Assembly: GCA_008711295.1 (NCBI GenBank)
Contig: VUYV01000035.1
Coordinates: forward strand, 4,978,742 to 5,042,741
Length of the DNA stretch: 64,000 nt
Source: Anarhynchus alexandrinus
Taxonomy: Eukaryota > Chordata > Aves > Charadriiformes > Charadriidae
Direction of reading: 5' to 3'
Shown: positions 60,901 to 64,000 of the stretch, piece after piece
Layout of the letters: each line of letters starts with the position of its first letter
How positions within the stretch are numbered: the first letter of the stretch is position 1
Notes under the pieces: model-generated
Seen by the model: only the letters and a program-made list of their open reading frames with translations
Database searches by the model: none
What the model was told of the DNA's origin: nothing
Made by a program: the position numbers and the translations under genes

Positions 60901-63078
60901 CTGGTGAATGTTGTCCAGCTCTGTGTCTCTGGAAACTGCTCTAGTCTTTCTGTTTTTTTTCTGTGAAGCAAGAAAGATTTCATGGTTTTGTTCCCTGCCT
61001 TTCTTCTGGGTGTGGGGGAGTGATGGGGATGATGTTTTTCTGGAGGTCTGTCCCTTGGTACATCAGCTGGCCTTCTTTTCCATAGATGTTTGGTTTCCTC
61101 TAACAATTCTTTAGGAATGAATTTGAAATTGCCAATTTTTAAAAAAATAGCGTGGTCTCCAAAGGAAGTTGTGATCAGCCTTTATTTGCAGTTATTACTG
61201 TTCTGTGTTGATTTTCCGACTACTCTTCAAATATATTTCTTTTAATAAGTTAGGCAGAACTTTAGGGCTTTTTTTTTTCTTTCTTCTTTTAAATTTGTTC
61301 TCCTTGCCGTGAAATAAAGCCTATTTACATGTTGATGAATAGTGGCTAGGAAGCCTGTCTGGTTCTGCAACGGGATCCATAAATAGCATTAGTGTCTGGT
61401 TTGCTTCGGGAAGGAAGGTGTCCCGTTGTGGCGGTGGCGGGGGGGAGCCTCGCGCTCCCTCGCCGTAAAGTTTGCCTGTCTGGGCAACGTTCACCAGCAC
61501 AACGCTTTAAAAGAAACACGATACAGAGTGTGTAGCTTAAATATTTGAAATACAGAACCCCTTGAAAAGCTCAAGCAAGTACTGACTTTAATAGAAATGG
61601 GTTATGTTGACCTTTTTATTTCTCTGTACCTCTGCTGTGCGCTCAGAAAGGAGTTTGTGGATCAGAAAGCTGGTGTGAAAAAATGCTTTTCCCATCACCC
61701 TTCCTACCTCATCCCGCAGGGAGCGCCTCGGGACAGGCGGAGCGTGTCGCCGCATGCGGTCGGCGTGTAACGCTCCAGTGCGTTCGGGTGGATGGGACCA
61801 CGTTCGGAGTAGCTGTTCCGGTTGCCAGACTGGATCTGGCAGCTAATTCGCAAACCTGTTGGGTCTCAGGGTTGAGGTTTGGCTGAATGCTCTGAAAGGC
61901 ACCCTCCCAACCATTCGTAAGGATATTTTTTTTGAGCCGAGATCGCTGGGTTTGGCCTTCGGAGGGTTTGGTTTGTGGCACGGTTGCTAAAGGAGAAGCT
62001 GTCCTCTGTGCTAGGTCAGAAATAGGTTTATTCTGGAAAAGGGAAGGAGAAGGTTGAGGTGGTACAGAGACAGCCCAGTTAACCATCCCTGGTGCCCCAG
62101 AAGCAAGTGTACGCGCACAACCTCTTGCAAAATGGCAGTGGCAGGTAATTAGCTCGAGGCTGTCCTGCGAGCTGACGAGGCTTGGGATGCTGCTGTCCTG
62201 TTTAAATGACAGTGGGCAAAATAAAATAAGGCAAAGGTTCAGAATCGGGGTAAGAAAAAGCTTTTCATTTTTGCCCCTTTAACAAAGGCGGTGGTGAAAC
62301 GCTCCCCTGCTGCGCTCTTGTCTTCCTTTTTTTTTAAACTGCTCGTGGCACGGTTATTGCTGGATGTTGTGAAATGTAAATAACGCCAAGGTAGTGAACT
62401 CGGCATTCCCGGCTCCTTGGCAGTGTCCGTGAATGGAAACATCTGTCCGTTCCCCTCCGGTTCGCTTCCCTCGCACAGCTGCCCGCTTTAAGCGCGGCTC
62501 AGTGCAGGGCCATACGTGCAGCCGAGTCCTGGAAACCCTCTCCTTAACTTTTGCATGTGTACACCATGCAAAATGGAGGAAAATCTAGAGGCTAAAAAGT
62601 GTAATTAATTTTTTTTTTTTCCCTTTGAGGGGATTTTAGTGCAAGTCGTTAAAATAGCTGGTGTTCTTGTGCCAGCCTGCGGCTGCAAGACCCGGCGCAG
62701 GGTGGACCTGATCCCGTGCTCTCGGCAAAGTCTGGCTCTTCTCCCGGAGCACCTCACTTGGGTTTCACTCTCAAATCCCAGCCCCTCGCTTGGCAAATGG
62801 ATAAATATTCCCTCTCTCTCCTATTCAGATTATACAAATTGGCTCTGGCAGGGTGTAAGCTTCACTCGAAAGGACGTGGTGGTTCACAGGCTTGGAGATG
62901 GGTGGTAAGAGTTGAACTGCTTTGACGTGAAACCACCTCTTAAAGAGGAGTGGGAGTGAAGGGAATGACGCGAAAAGGCAGCAGAAAGGAGGGTGGGAAA
63001 CCACCCGGATAATTCACTCCGTGTCTTTTCTTGAGCTCGAGTGGGAGATCTCAGTAGCTTTTTACTAAGTGGGTATTT
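51994..63078 (+). other. probable intronic sequence of the rightward gene
   Basis: There are numerous T runs on the plus strand (for example 53,992-54,007 with 16 T), occasional A runs (about 60,560-60,573), no recognised transposon and generally higher CpG than the left half of the window. Isolated splice-like sites occur, including a good acceptor ending at 52,562 and a GAG-GTGAGC donor at 52,943. A GC-richer patch at 56,200-56,700 and CpG clusters near 61,430 and 62,460 have no supported exons. A short (GAT)4 run is at 55,918-55,930. Confidence 0.4.
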
Positions 63079-63154
63079 AAAAAAACCCAACAAACCAACC
63101 CCATCCCCAACCCCCAAACAAAAACCAAAACACAACCCCGAAACCTAAGAAACC
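63079..63154 (+). repeat. A/C-rich low-complexity tract
   Basis: About 75 bases composed almost wholly of A and C (words like CCCAACAAACC and CCCCAACCCCC). The tract has no unit structure and is classed as low-complexity. Confidence 0.8.
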
Positions 63155-64000
63155 ATGGAAATAATGCAGGAAATACGTAATGAACATTTCATGATTGGGA
63201 GAGATAGTAACCTGGGCTTCAGAGCTTTAGGTCTGCTAGAGGATGTAAACACTGCTTGTGCCGACGTGGGTGAGTGTTGTGTACTGGCAGCATTGACAAT
63301 TCTGACTCTAATGAAGACTTTGTAAACTTTAGGCAAGGCTTTAAAATCTTTTTTATTTAAACTAGAAAAATTGTTACGAATTTTGTCACATTAGTGGAAC
63401 CCCAAATTGAGACGTTGTCTTTACAAGGTGTTTTCCTTCTACTTTTCTGCTTGCAATTTTAATCATAAATTGGGAAAAATGGAGGGGAGAGGGAACGGGA
63501 TGCTTTTTTTTTCCTTTTTAAAGGTAGAAATATAAACCATTTTCCTCTCTTTTCCTGCCCCGTGTGCGTGGTGAAAGAGAAATACCAGTTTTTAAACCAG
63601 GTCAAAAATAACGTCTGTGTAAAGTGAGACTGCGTGACCGGGTTTTGATGGGTTAGGAATACATTAGGTGAATTAATACAGCTGTCTGTGATGCCTTTGT
63701 GAAAATGCTTTTGCATGTTTTTAAAGCTTTCGGTGATTTTTCTTTTGCTGTCAATATGTGAGAAATTATTTCTCTAAGGGAAACCTTAACTGTGCGAGCC
63801 AGAGAATAATTCTGCATGCAATATATCCAGTTCTGGAGAAAAGGGGGGTATTCTTAACATAAATTACATACTGAGAATTTACTAAGATTAAAATTACAGT
63901 GAAGACAGGCTAATAAGGGTTTTACTCTGCTTAGGAATTTGACTTAAAGCCTGCATTGGAGCCTGAAGCTCAATTTGAGCTGCCAATTCAGTTGAAGTGT
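63155..64000 (+). other. probable intronic sequence to the window end
   Basis: AT-rich, T-leaning sequence with no supported exon or repeat. The gene proposed to start in the CpG island would continue beyond the window. Confidence 0.35.

Noticed and set aside
1..64000. CRISPR arrays, operons, tRNA or rRNA genes
   Set aside because: No regularly spaced repeats, cloverleaf-like sequence or rRNA signatures were seen, and the sequence is clearly a vertebrate nuclear genome.

Overview
This is nuclear DNA from a vertebrate, almost certainly a bird. The main evidence is two LINE retrotransposon copies of the avian CR1 family: a 5'-truncated copy with reverse-transcriptase remnants at about 26.06-27.04 kb, and a short 3' end on the opposite strand at about 37.42-37.53 kb. 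Repeats are otherwise very sparse, and sequence type varies between AT-rich and GC-rich blocks, as expected for a bird. There are no operons, CRISPR arrays, rRNA or tRNA genes that I can see. No open frame outside the CR1 copy resembles a protein family I recognise. I found no undescribed biological system that I could defend.

Layout. From 1 to about 49.2 kb the window is mostly unique non-coding DNA. Within it are AT-rich islands dense in TAATTA-type homeodomain cores (about 3.1-3.6, 7.1-7.85, 10.4-10.6, 14.4-14.5, 23.4-23.7, 28.3-29.4, 41.3-41.5 and 44.9-45.3 kb), which look like candidate conserved regulatory elements. A GC- and CpG-rich block at 21.65-22.35 kb carries an excellent minus-strand splice donor and may be a 5' exon of a leftward transcript. 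A second GC-rich block at 18.1-18.5 kb holds a TATAAA and a consensus AP-1 site.

From about 49.24 kb there is a strong CpG island with an NRF-1-like site and a GC box. It runs into a 479-base assembly gap (49,942-50,420). To the right of the gap the plus strand is often rich in G and T with many long T runs, the asymmetry seen along the sense strand of transcribed introns. The simplest reading is a CpG-island promoter firing rightward, with most of 50.4-64 kb being the 5' part of that gene. The best exon candidate is 51,783-51,993, which has a branch-point-like sequence, pyrimidine tract, AG acceptor, a frame open throughout and a GTGAGG donor. I could not identify the gene.

Most apparent open frames here are chance or GC-rich stop-free stretches. 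Exon, promoter and enhancer calls are inferences from local signals. They need transcript and conservation data, and the confidences reflect that.
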